From CBDFNN01 sp965250215 (GTDB lineage Bacteria; Bacteroidota; Rhodothermia; Rhodothermales; DATKEJ01): a stretch of 64,000 nt of DNA. Shown here piece after piece: positions 35,810 through 44,299 of this stretch; positions within the stretch are counted from its first letter, which is position 1; every line of letters starts with the position of its first letter. Under the pieces are notes generated by a model. The model searched no databases and had not been told where the DNA came from. It was given only the letters and a program-made list of their open reading frames with translations. The translations under genes were made by a program, and so were the position numbers. The stretch is from assembly GCA_965250215.1 (NCBI GenBank), contig CBDFNN010000004.1, positions 2,790,001 to 2,854,000 of the forward strand, read 5' to 3'.

Positions 35810-37105
35810 TTATCTGTTCTTCACCCTCCTCTTCGCTTTCGTCTTCGATATCTTTTTCCTGCTAGTTCCAATTTTACCAACCGCGGGCCGAACTTCGGCA
35901 GAGTTCCCGGCCACGAGTTCAGTCAGGCTCTTGAATAGCTGCTTATCATCCAGTACGTAAAACAAGCCACCGCGCCCGTTCTGGCTGCTCGAGCATTTCT
36001 GCCCGACCTTGGCGTAATTCGGACACAGGGCGCCCTGCTGATTCATGTCGCCGAATATTGAGTACCCTTTCTTGCCGCTGGTGGACACCCCGAACTTGGC
36101 ATGGTTGAAGCGATCTCCTGACCCGCCATCGAAGCCTAGGGTTTCATCCTTCCACTTGCCCGATCTTGCAATCTCGACCGCGCCAATTTTTTTGGGAAGG
36201 TCCTTGTCCCAGCAGGGAATGTTCTCGCCCCTCTTCGTGGAAAAGATAGCGGGGTATTTCCACCAACTGACCACGCGCAGGTCGATGCCGCCTAGTGAGG
36301 CGGATACCACTTGCCAAGGTGGAGCGGCCATCCTCGAGGGTTTGGAAATCAACTGCACGCCACTGGATAGTTTGATCTTCATACAGCTCTGGGTTTTCGG
36401 TTTCTTCCCGAGCTTTTCCACCTTCGCCTGGACATCCGCGGGCCCCCCGTTGTTGAACACCTGCTTTTTCGTTCGCGCGGTGACAATTCGGGCGTTGCAC
36501 ATTGCATCGAGGATGTTGAGCAGGTCCGCCTTGTTGATTTTCAAGGCAAAGAAGTGCTGGCTGACCTCGACATCGTCATCCTTGATGAAGCCTAGAGTAT
36601 TGCCGTCTGTCTTACGAGGAAAAGCCTTGTTGCCGGAGGCCGGCCACGACGGGGTACTGACCTGCATGACAAATCCATTTCCATCGTCATCCCAGGCGAC
36701 CATGCCCTTCGAGTGACCATAGGGTCCGCCCGCATTGCTTCGCGGATCTTTATAAAACTGGTCGTTCCAAATCACGTAGTATCCCGAGCCGTTGTAGACT
36801 TGGTCGAAAGTGGCCCCCAGAGGATCGTTCACCGAAGTACCCAGGATGCCCTTGCCGTGTTTTATCGCCGGGCTGTTGCTGCTGGCAACCAAAAAACGCT
36901 GGCTAAAGTCCAAGCCCTTGGCCTTGTAGCTAGGTCGCTTCCAACCGGGCACATCGAATATGCCCTTCATGCCTTTGGGCTTGGTAACGCCCTCTTCCTC
37001 CGCCGGATTCAGTTTAAAGATGAACCACCAGTCCACCGCTTTCCCCGGCTTTAGAAGTGGAGCAAAGGACTTGCTCTTTTTTGTGGCGCGTTTCTTCTTA
37101 CTCAT
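35810..37105 (-). CDS. Deoxyribonuclease II-like protein
   Basis: 431 aa. DNase II family pattern: VDWWFIFKL near the N-terminus (residues 24-32), VYNGSGYYVIWND (~103-115), first HxK in GHSKGMVAWDDDGNGF (His131, Lys133), and second HxK in NHAKFGV followed by FGDMNQQ (His335, Lys337), then a Gly-Arg-Gly-Gly block. Both catalytic HxK motifs of this phospholipase-D-like fold are intact. Family enzymes cut DNA without metal at acidic pH and are usually exported; here there is no signal peptide. Both ends are strongly basic (SKKKRATKKSK and RKKISKTKAKRRVKNR). The gene has a perfect AGGAGG 6 nt before ATG. It is last in the island operon, 10 bp after the phosphoesterase gene. Confidence 0.75.
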   Translation of the reverse strand: MSKKKRATKKSKSFAPLLKPGKAVDWWFIFKLNPAEEEGVTKPKGMKGIFDVPGWKRPSYKAKGLDFSQRFLVASSNSPAIKHGKGILGTSVNDPLGATFDQVYNGSGYYVIWNDQFYKDPRSNAGGPYGHSKGMVAWDDDGNGFVMQVSTPSWPASGNKAFPRKTDGNTLGFIKDDDVEVSQHFFALKINKADLLNILDAMCNARIVTARTKKQVFNNGGPADVQAKVEKLGKKPKTQSCMKIKLSSGVQLISKPSRMAAPPWQVVSASLGGIDLRVVSWWKYPAIFSTKRGENIPCWDKDLPKKIGAVEIARSGKWKDETLGFDGGSGDRFNHAKFGVSTSGKKGYSIFGDMNQQGALCPNYAKVGQKCSSSQNGRGGLFYVLDDKQLFKSLTELVAGNSAEVRPAVGKIGTSRKKISKTKAKRRVKNR

Positions 37106-37115
37106 GATGATCCTC

Positions 37116-39167
37116 CTAAATTTTAGAGACGGAATACGCCCCTATGATATATTGCATCGTATTGCTATCAGCGTCCTGCCAGACCAAGGTCAACTGATGC
37201 CCGTCAGACGTCATGCCGATTCCGCTTTCAGGATTAAAACTCACATCGCTTAGCTCTTTCTCCAGGGTCCACCCCGCTTGATCAATAGTGCCAAATCCAT
37301 TCGATCCCTGATGTGTCGCCGTAAAAATCCCTGTAAGTCCGAATAGGGCAGTGTAGCCTTGAGGGGTGTCCGAATAGCCGCCGCGATTGACCAGGTGCAT
37401 TTCGCCTTCAATCGAAGCCAAGGCGATATTGCCCAAGGCCTGGTAATTATTCTGCAAGGCACCCATTTTCTTGGAAAAATGTCCCACCTGCATGTCGAAG
37501 GGCGACCACTGGTGAATCGACGTATCGTTTACTTTGTCCGCCTTATTTTTGAAGGTCAAGGCCTTAAAAGCATTGAAAGGAGCGAGGTTGTAAGAGGTCA
37601 TGCGCATTTTCCGAGTGTTGCGCTCTTTGTAAACCAGATACAAGGATGGCCCAAGCTGGCTCAGCGCCATCGGACCGTCGGTCAGTTGCCCGACAGGGGT
37701 TGCCGATTCGGCCCAGCGTCCGTCATATCCCAAGGCATGGATAAAACCCGAGCCATCCACAAAACAGAGCATGAGTTTGCCGGCATTGCCTTGGATATCA
37801 TAATAGGCAGTCATGGCCAGTGCGCCCTGGGTCACGATTCCCAATTCTTCGGGCTCCGACCATGCCTCACCAGTATCGGACGAGGCATGCCACACCAATC
37901 CCTCCTCCCCGGTGAAAACCAGATGCAGAAGGCCATTCAGTGCAGCTAGAGCAATGGGTCCGACGAAGCCGTCTTTCCCGATGGTTTTCAATCCAGTGGG
38001 CATTGCAGGCGAACATTTGCCGTTCTCGATGACTGCTGCTGCGAGTCGCCCTTCCCCTTCGTCAAACACGACGCAAGTGCGGTTGTCAATCTGGGCCACC
38101 GCAAGGTTTCCTTTGGCCACTAAGCCGGAATCTTCCACATCGGACCAGAGGAAAGATTCCCCCCATAGCTGCCGGATCCAGTTGGCATCCCGATCATTTT
38201 TATCCAAACTGCCGAGGCCGAAATTACGCTCGACGGTTTTGATGAGACTGTAGTGATTAAGCGGGGTATCGATCACCGTCCCGGGCTCGATCATGTCACC
38301 AAGCAGCACGGTGTAGATTTGGTTCGGGCCGTCGTAGTTGGTATCAAATCCGGTGGCATCGAAATCGGCCTCATCAAAGGTAATGACGATCAGCGTGCCT
38401 TCGGGGACCTGCGATTGCGCCCAGGCAGTTTTCGGATCGGTCAACAGCAGATCGATGTCGAGCTGAAGGCCGAGTTGAGCCTGGCCCAAGGATGTGATGC
38501 CCTGAAGGTGATCGGCCTGAATTTTGCCCAAGAAAACGTACTCCAGCCAACCGGCAACCTGGCTGATCAATAAGGTGCGGGGATTGGTATCGACGTGAGT
38601 GTTATAGAGGTAATGCCCGTCGTTCCAGATATCCGGCGTGAACCAGCTGTAGGCTGGGAGCTTCTTTCCCCGATCCGCCATGTCCAACCAGAAGGTCTGT
38701 TCATCGACGATTTTGGCCCAGCGCTCCTTGTTTTTTTGGATCGAATGGTAGGAGGCGAAGGCATTGTGTTTCCGGAAATAGCGTGCAAGATCCTTACTAT
38801 TCTCGCCGGGATACTCGGTGATAGGCTGTAGCTCAGGTGGATACGATTGTTGCTTCCAAGCTTCGTTCCATGGATCTCCGGGATAGCCTTCCATATATGC
38901 CTTCCAAGAAACCCCAGCGTCCTCGAGTAGGTCCACAAGAGTCTTCTGTTGCAGCGGTACTACAGGCGGCGTGTCGTTTGTGACCCCACAGACCTCACCG
39001 GATAGCGAAGCGAGATAATTGGTTTGCGAAGGATGAAAAGCGCCAAACGAATTTGTCAGCTCGGCACCCGTTGCAGACAGCTTCCGCATGAAGGGGTGTT
39101 GAGCGACATAACTGCGATATTGGTTCTCGAACATGACAATTAGAACCCGTTCAAATGCTTTCTCCAT
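37116..39167 (-). CDS. PF04185-type phosphoesterase with C-terminal beta-propeller
   Basis: 683 aa. Residues ~1-345 are a phosphoesterase of the acid phosphatase/phospholipase C superfamily: VLIVMFENQYRSY (Glu-Asn metal ligands), HPSQTNYLASLSG, VITFDEADFD (Asp-Glu), and NHYSLIKTVERNFGL (late His). Residues ~350-683 contain repeated strands such as GNLAVAQIDNRTCVVF and GPIALAALNGLLHLVF, a propeller-like part that could bind carbohydrate or lipid. No signal peptide, though the family is usually exported. It lies between the PLC-like gene (34-bp gap) and the DNase II-like gene. Confidence 0.78.
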   Translation of the reverse strand: MEKAFERVLIVMFENQYRSYVAQHPFMRKLSATGAELTNSFGAFHPSQTNYLASLSGEVCGVTNDTPPVVPLQQKTLVDLLEDAGVSWKAYMEGYPGDPWNEAWKQQSYPPELQPITEYPGENSKDLARYFRKHNAFASYHSIQKNKERWAKIVDEQTFWLDMADRGKKLPAYSWFTPDIWNDGHYLYNTHVDTNPRTLLISQVAGWLEYVFLGKIQADHLQGITSLGQAQLGLQLDIDLLLTDPKTAWAQSQVPEGTLIVITFDEADFDATGFDTNYDGPNQIYTVLLGDMIEPGTVIDTPLNHYSLIKTVERNFGLGSLDKNDRDANWIRQLWGESFLWSDVEDSGLVAKGNLAVAQIDNRTCVVFDEGEGRLAAAVIENGKCSPAMPTGLKTIGKDGFVGPIALAALNGLLHLVFTGEEGLVWHASSDTGEAWSEPEELGIVTQGALAMTAYYDIQGNAGKLMLCFVDGSGFIHALGYDGRWAESATPVGQLTDGPMALSQLGPSLYLVYKERNTRKMRMTSYNLAPFNAFKALTFKNKADKVNDTSIHQWSPFDMQVGHFSKKMGALQNNYQALGNIALASIEGEMHLVNRGGYSDTPQGYTALFGLTGIFTATHQGSNGFGTIDQAGWTLEKELSDVSFNPESGIGMTSDGHQLTLVWQDADSNTMQYIIGAYSVSKI

Positions 39168-39201
39168 GCCGTAATTCCTCTTCCTTTATTCGATTCGATT
39201 A

Positions 39202-40737
39202 TTATTTCCGTTTCCGGTCGAAGCATTTTTTGTAGGCGGAATAATTGTAGGCATGAACCTCGTGGTCCTCCGGCATCCGATCACCCAGTTTCTTGCTCAT
39301 GATGCTGGCGCATTGGCGGTGAAGATCGTTGACGTGATCTCCGGATTCTGGCTGATACGCCAGCGGTTTCACCCTCGGCTTGTCTCTACGGGCTCTGTCT
39401 CGTGTCAAGAGGCAACTCAAATCTGGGGCGTTTTCATCACGGTGTGTCAAATGCTCATGGAGCCCGAAACAATTTTGTACCGTTTTTATGATGCTGGTGT
39501 GGTCGAATGGCGTCCAGCCTGATGGCCGGCCAATAGTGCCTTTTTCTATATAGGGCGAGACAACGACAGTGGGCACGCGAACCCCAAAACGCTTGAACAT
39601 AAATCCGAGCTGTCCAGTGGGGAACTCGGCCCCGTCCTTCTGACCCTCGGGCGGATTCGCGGATTCGGTAGGAGGCGCATGGTCGTAACAACCGCCATGC
39701 TCGTCGTAGGTAATGACAAGAAGAGTTTCCTTCCATTTCTTAGATTTTCTCACTGCCTCGTAGACGTCCGCGATGAGTTTTTCACCGGAACGGATGTCCG
39801 TGGGCGGATGCTGGTCGTTCTGCATTGTCCCAGAAAATTGGGGTTCGAGGAAGGAGTAGGATGGCAGAGTACCTGCATGGGCATCCTTGTAAAAATCGCC
39901 CATGACCTTGAAGTTGGCGTCAAATTCCTTTCCCTGTACCTGGACCATGGTCAGCCGGGTCAGTGAAAAGGGCTCCCACTTTTTCGACGCCTTGTCCTTG
40001 GAATACCCGCTGTAAATACCCCAGCTCAGGTCGTCGCGCCCAGCTTCGATCGCGTCCTGAATCTGATTGTAAATCGTCCGAGCATCGCACTGATTATTGG
40101 GGTCGTTGTTCACATAACCCGTAGACGTGGCAGCGTGTACGAAATCGCGGTTAGGCAGAGTTTGGCTGGGAATGGAACAGGAGTATTTATCACACACGGC
40201 GAACTTTTTTGCCAGCATGCTAAGCACGGGCGTCTGGTCCGGGCTGTAGCAATTCATGATCTCTCGGGGATCGGTCGGCGCGTCGCCGAAAGAATATGTC
40301 CCATTCAACATCGCGTTTTTGTAGTTGTTGACGAAGCCGATAGCCAACGGAGTGGGCGGAAATACCTCGTCCACTTTGTAGGCGCCGTACAATTGATGAG
40401 TGGTGTCTCTGAATCCCTCTCCTGGATCAGGCGTCGGCAAGGTGAAGTTGTCACCCGGCGCGTCCTGCTTTTTCCCATTTATGTAAAACTCGGCCCCGTT
40501 CTTGCGCACACCGACCTTTTCTGTGAAGGGGTTTCCATCCGAGTCAAAATTGTCGAGTGGATTCCATAGGTTCTCGTTCAAACCCTCGAAATCCTGCCCT
40601 CGGGGCGGCGTCTCCCCTTCGTACAACCAACCGAGAAGGTTGTCGAAAGAGCGATTTTCAAGCATCAACACAACTATATGCTTGATCTTTTTCAGCTTGT
40701 CTGGCTGAGGGTCAAGGGGCTGATTTCTGTCCGACAT
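39202..40737 (-). CDS. Phospholipase C / PF04185 phosphoesterase
   Basis: 511 aa. KHIVVLMLENRSFDN at residues 19-33 is the canonical start of the bacterial phospholipase C/AcpA superfamily (Glu27-Asn28 metal ligands). Further blocks are SQTLPNRDFVHAATSTG, EPQFSGTMQNDQHPPTDIRSGE, LLVITYDEHGGCYDH and TPFDHTSIIKTVQNCFG. All metal-binding positions seem intact, so it is probably an active phosphodiesterase or phosphatase on phospholipids or nucleotides. Typical members carry a Tat leader; here the protein starts MSDRNQPLDPQP with none. It is paralogous to the adjacent 683-aa protein, suggesting an old duplication or a two-enzyme unit. Confidence 0.85.
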   Translation of the reverse strand: MSDRNQPLDPQPDKLKKIKHIVVLMLENRSFDNLLGWLYEGETPPRGQDFEGLNENLWNPLDNFDSDGNPFTEKVGVRKNGAEFYINGKKQDAPGDNFTLPTPDPGEGFRDTTHQLYGAYKVDEVFPPTPLAIGFVNNYKNAMLNGTYSFGDAPTDPREIMNCYSPDQTPVLSMLAKKFAVCDKYSCSIPSQTLPNRDFVHAATSTGYVNNDPNNQCDARTIYNQIQDAIEAGRDDLSWGIYSGYSKDKASKKWEPFSLTRLTMVQVQGKEFDANFKVMGDFYKDAHAGTLPSYSFLEPQFSGTMQNDQHPPTDIRSGEKLIADVYEAVRKSKKWKETLLVITYDEHGGCYDHAPPTESANPPEGQKDGAEFPTGQLGFMFKRFGVRVPTVVVSPYIEKGTIGRPSGWTPFDHTSIIKTVQNCFGLHEHLTHRDENAPDLSCLLTRDRARRDKPRVKPLAYQPESGDHVNDLHRQCASIMSKKLGDRMPEDHEVHAYNYSAYKKCFDRKRK

Positions 40738-40853
40738 GATTAGGGTCCTTTGAAGGTGTATAAAAAAATGAATTCAGACGGCTAGCCCGGGGGATGATCG
40801 GCCTAGGCCATCGACCAGAGCCGGAAGGCCGTTTCACAAATAGGAGGCTGGAA

Positions 40854-41957
40854 TTAAGATCCCGGTGCAACGTATTCGAAGCTAGGACCCACCGTGGAAC
40901 CATCGCCCTTGCCGGTCGGAATCTTCATCAAATTCTGCGCCTTGTACTTAAGGTCATACATCGCTCCGACCGCCTTCACTAGATGTCTGCGGTCTTCGTT
41001 GAATCCCAGATCCAGGCCACGAAGGAGCTTCATATAGGCCCGATTGAAGTCGAGTAGGGCGTCATGGATCTCGCTGCCTGGCTCATAATTTTCCATCCTC
41101 GGATTATCTTCCATGTTGTAGACGGCATTCCAATCAACCTCTAGTTTGGCTCCACTCGGCTTCAAGGGCTTGTCGCCCATGACGTAATACTGCCCTTGGT
41201 TGATCTCGTCGTATCGATAATAGTGCGCGGGTACCGGTCTCTTGGTGCCCCCCCGTCCGGCAATCAGGTCTCCATCGAACACCTCGTCGCGCCCCTCTTC
41301 CATCCCTTCGCCCTGCTCGACAATCTCCTCGATGGCCCTATGGGCGTTTTTGCGCGCCTGCTCGGGATCCTCGTCGGCCACAACGACAAAGTCGCCCCCT
41401 CCGCCATAGTAATCCTCAGGTCGGATCTGTTGATCGGAGGTGCCGGTAAACACATTTTCGGTGCCCAGCTTTTCGCACAGCTGGTCGATGCCATGAGCTA
41501 GGCCATCATAGAACTGGCCGATCCCGTGGTAACCCACTACCCGGGGATCGTTCTTATCTTCCTTCGCTTCCGGCGCTTCGATCCCCATAAAGGTGTGTTC
41601 GATCGTGAATTTGGAGAATTTCTGAAGCGGTACAGTGAAAATTTCACCGTCCACCTTGATGTTGCTCTTGGGCAGTTGAGTGGGATATTTCGGTATGAAG
41701 TTGGGATCGCTCAATCTGGACATACCACCGGTTGCCTTGAGGATATTTCCAGCCATTGTCAGGTGGAACATCTCCTCGATCAACACGCTGTGCATGACAT
41801 CGATTGCGGCCTGATTAAAGCCCGGCTTGTTTGAATAAATGCCGCACATGTAGGGCGGGATCGTGGACAATTCCAACTCCATCGCGATGTGGAGGAAATA
41901 GTGCAGATCATCGATGCTCTCGATTTCGCGCTTGAGGGTGGTTAATTTCTCACTCAT
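40854..41957 (-). CDS. Ferritin-like protein with iminophenyl-pyruvate dimer synthase (VioB/RebD-type) domain
   Basis: 367 aa. DDLHYFLHIAMELELSTIPPYMCGIYS and VLIEEMFHLTMAGNILKATGG hold the di-metal ligands (Glu...Glu-Glu-x-x-His) of the ferritin-like domain found in VioB and RebD. VioB/RebD couple two indole-pyruvate imines in violacein and rebeccamycin synthesis, but those are ~1000 aa; stand-alone ferritin-like proteins of this family are widespread and mostly uncharacterised. The middle (~150-250) is a less conserved insertion. It directly precedes (in transcription, follows) the GMC oxidoreductase by 12 bp, so the two probably act together. No amino-acid oxidase partner is present. Confidence 0.78.
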   Translation of the reverse strand: MSEKLTTLKREIESIDDLHYFLHIAMELELSTIPPYMCGIYSNKPGFNQAAIDVMHSVLIEEMFHLTMAGNILKATGGMSRLSDPNFIPKYPTQLPKSNIKVDGEIFTVPLQKFSKFTIEHTFMGIEAPEAKEDKNDPRVVGYHGIGQFYDGLAHGIDQLCEKLGTENVFTGTSDQQIRPEDYYGGGGDFVVVADEDPEQARKNAHRAIEEIVEQGEGMEEGRDEVFDGDLIAGRGGTKRPVPAHYYRYDEINQGQYYVMGDKPLKPSGAKLEVDWNAVYNMEDNPRMENYEPGSEIHDALLDFNRAYMKLLRGLDLGFNEDRRHLVKAVGAMYDLKYKAQNLMKIPTGKGDGSTVGPSFEYVAPGS

Positions 41958-41969
41958 GTTCGATTTCCC

Positions 41970-43835
41970 TTAAAGGTCTTCAAGAATGTTTTCCGCGGCC
42001 CAGATCGCGAGGGCGGATGCGGTTAAAGTCGGATTGGAGGTTCCTAGGGTCGGCATATTCCCGCACCCAACCAGGTACAGATTTTTGTGATCCCATGTCT
42101 GTTGACGCATATTCACCACAGAATCCTTGGGCGTAAAGCCCATGCAATGGGTCCCTACAACGTGTCCAGCACCGTTCACAACGTAACCCTCGCCGTCTTT
42201 GCCTTCGAAATAACCAGGATCGTTTGGGTCGTACTTGGTGTAATCTTCAACTCCCAGATGCGCAAACAGTTGATCGTTGAGCCGTTTGGCCACCTTCGCC
42301 GCCGCCTTGGTGTAGTCGTGGAAGTGATAATGAATCAGCGGCAGGGGATTCCCCAAGGGATCCATGTACTTACCGGGATCGATGGTGATTCGATTATCCG
42401 AGAACGGCAACTGCTCTAGTTCCCAGGCGATCCTGAACTGCCGTGTGCAATGGTTTGTCAGTTTCTCGCGCAAGGCGGAACCGAAGATAGCCTCATGTTT
42501 TTCGCCCCGGGTATCGGTGAAACCATTGACGAAGTCATATACGTCCGAGAATGGAGAGATTGTCGGCCAGTTCCAGCCCCAGTTGCCCAACTCCACGCGA
42601 AAAGACGCATGCTTGTCACGGAAGCTGCCGTCCCGGAAGGCAGGCATGCCCGAGGTGGAGCCGGGCCCGCGATAGACACCGATTTCTTCCGGTGTGAGTC
42701 CCCAAGTCAGGAGGCAAAGGTGGTCCATCAGATTGCGGCCCACCTGACCACTGGTATTCGCCGCGTTTGAAGCGAGAAGAAGCTTGGCATTCTCGACGGC
42801 GTGGGCGGCGAGAACAAATATCTTGGCCTTTGCCTTACCCAGGGTGAAGTCCGACGACTTCGGATCCTTGTACATCTTGTACTCAATCTCGGTGACCCGT
42901 CCGTTGGAATTATCGATGACGATCTTGGATGCAACGCACTGGGTCCGGATTTCGATCTTGGTCCGGGGCAGCGCGTTCCAGGTCTTGTTGGCGTTGTACT
43001 TGGCCTGGACTGGGCAGATTGGGGTGCAGGCCGAGTTGCCCTCGCAGCGCATGCCGTTCTCGGGATCGCCCACCATACCAACCGGCTCAAAAGGATTGCC
43101 ATTCTCGTCGCGGTAATTAGGGTTGGGCGTGGAGTTCCGACCTTGTGGCGAGCTCTGTAGGTTCATCGCATACTGGTCGCCACCGACTTCAACGGTCAGT
43201 CCCCCGTTTGCATCGATCCCCTGCTGCAATTTCTGATCCAGATAACTCTGTGGGATTTTCTCCATCGGGTAGACATAGTTCTTGCTGAAATAGTCCTTTC
43301 CCATGTTGGGGAAAATCTGCTCGTTCACCTCGCAGGACACCCCGATCTCTCGTTCTGCCCTCTCGTAAAAGGGGCGAAGATCACGGTATTCGATTGGCCA
43401 GTCCACAGCGACTCCATATGTGGTTTGCATCTTAAAGTCATTGGGAAGCATACGCGGGGTTGTGCCAAGCCAATGCAGGGTCGTGCCGCCCTGTGCCTTG
43501 GCGTAATCGCTAAGAAATTGGTTTGGCCCACATTGCACCACACCTGCCTCAACCTGCGGGTACTTAACTTTATCCAGTTTCTGCAGGTTCAGTACGCTCG
43601 CGGTTGGCGCGTCATCATTGGTTGGGTAGGGCGAATTGGGTACTTTCGCCGTCGTATTGTAGTAGTTTTCCAAGTAGGAGCGGTATCCCTCCGCCGTGTA
43701 TCCAGTATCTTGGCCCGCCTCCAGGATAAGCACTTTCCTTATCTTGTTTCCTCCCTTTTCAATCAGGGTCCGAGCAACCATGGCGCCTGTCACGCCTGCA
43801 CCCACGATGACTACATCAGCATCAAAATCACTCAT
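41970..43835 (-). CDS. GMC-family FAD oxidoreductase
   Basis: 621 aa from ATG 43835, whose ATG overlaps the small-subunit stop (ATGA) and is preceded by GGAGAGG; the longer open frame is not needed. FAD-binding ADVVIVGAGVTGAMVA at the start, the GGTTLHWLGTTPRM region, and the C-terminal catalytic part GTHCMGF followed by NLYLVGCGNMPTLGTSNPTLTASALA. A cysteine-rich stretch (CEGNSACTPICPVQAKYN) resembles that of gluconate/sorbitol/fructose dehydrogenase large subunits. It oxidises an alcohol or sugar and would pass electrons via a partner; no cytochrome subunit is in the operon. Confidence 0.9.
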   Translation of the reverse strand: MSDFDADVVIVGAGVTGAMVARTLIEKGGNKIRKVLILEAGQDTGYTAEGYRSYLENYYNTTAKVPNSPYPTNDDAPTASVLNLQKLDKVKYPQVEAGVVQCGPNQFLSDYAKAQGGTTLHWLGTTPRMLPNDFKMQTTYGVAVDWPIEYRDLRPFYERAEREIGVSCEVNEQIFPNMGKDYFSKNYVYPMEKIPQSYLDQKLQQGIDANGGLTVEVGGDQYAMNLQSSPQGRNSTPNPNYRDENGNPFEPVGMVGDPENGMRCEGNSACTPICPVQAKYNANKTWNALPRTKIEIRTQCVASKIVIDNSNGRVTEIEYKMYKDPKSSDFTLGKAKAKIFVLAAHAVENAKLLLASNAANTSGQVGRNLMDHLCLLTWGLTPEEIGVYRGPGSTSGMPAFRDGSFRDKHASFRVELGNWGWNWPTISPFSDVYDFVNGFTDTRGEKHEAIFGSALREKLTNHCTRQFRIAWELEQLPFSDNRITIDPGKYMDPLGNPLPLIHYHFHDYTKAAAKVAKRLNDQLFAHLGVEDYTKYDPNDPGYFEGKDGEGYVVNGAGHVVGTHCMGFTPKDSVVNMRQQTWDHKNLYLVGCGNMPTLGTSNPTLTASALAIWAAENILEDL

Positions 43836-44230
43836 GATCCAATCCTCTCCAGATAATCCGGCGGAAAACTCCATGTCCCGAAGCCCGGTTGTTTAGCACC
43901 CATGGGATGCGCTTTGGCCGCTTTCCAAATTAGGGCCTGAATATAGGTCTGGCTGGATATGGTCGACGATGCGTCAAACAAACTTGCGCCCCATTGGCCG
44001 GTATACCAAGCCGCCATAAGCTCACGGCCAGCAGGTCCGAGAGCCGGATCGGCCAGGATGGCCCCAGCATCTCCGTGATCGTTCCAGGCCTGTAGCAGCG
44101 TTCCCGCCAAGGCTTCGCCCTTCTGCTTGACCAATTCTTTCCAGATAGCCTCCGACACGCCGGTACCCGTGATTTCCACTTGGGAATAGCCGGTCAGCGC
44201 AGCGGACAATTCAATGAATGCATTATCCAT
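43832..44230 (-). CDS. FAD-SLDH-type dehydrogenase small subunit
   Basis: 132 aa. FIELSAALTGY at the start and YIQALIWKAAKAHPMG...GFGTWSFPP at the end match the membrane-bound sorbitol/fructose dehydrogenase small-subunit family (PF12318). Members normally carry a Tat leader that takes the large subunit along; this one begins MDNAFIELSAAL with none, so the complex appears cytoplasmic or is exported in another way. It overlaps the GMC gene by 4 bp, a tight pair. Confidence 0.78.
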   Translation of the reverse strand: MDNAFIELSAALTGYSQVEITGTGVSEAIWKELVKQKGEALAGTLLQAWNDHGDAGAILADPALGPAGRELMAAWYTGQWGASLFDASSTISSQTYIQALIWKAAKAHPMGAKQPGFGTWSFPPDYLERIGS

Positions 44231-44299
44231 TAGGTGTTTTCCTCTTGCAGTCAGTGCACAAAATGAGTCAGGGCACGAAGGTGGCCCGTCTCCGGGTTT

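Noticed and set aside
35729..35938. + strand open frame across the left repeat (69 aa)
   Set aside because: It overlaps the DNase II-like gene on the other strand and is not kept in the right repeat copy.
36713..43896. Many long + strand open frames within the island
   Set aside because: They arise from the high GC content opposite well-supported minus-strand genes and encode nothing recognisable.
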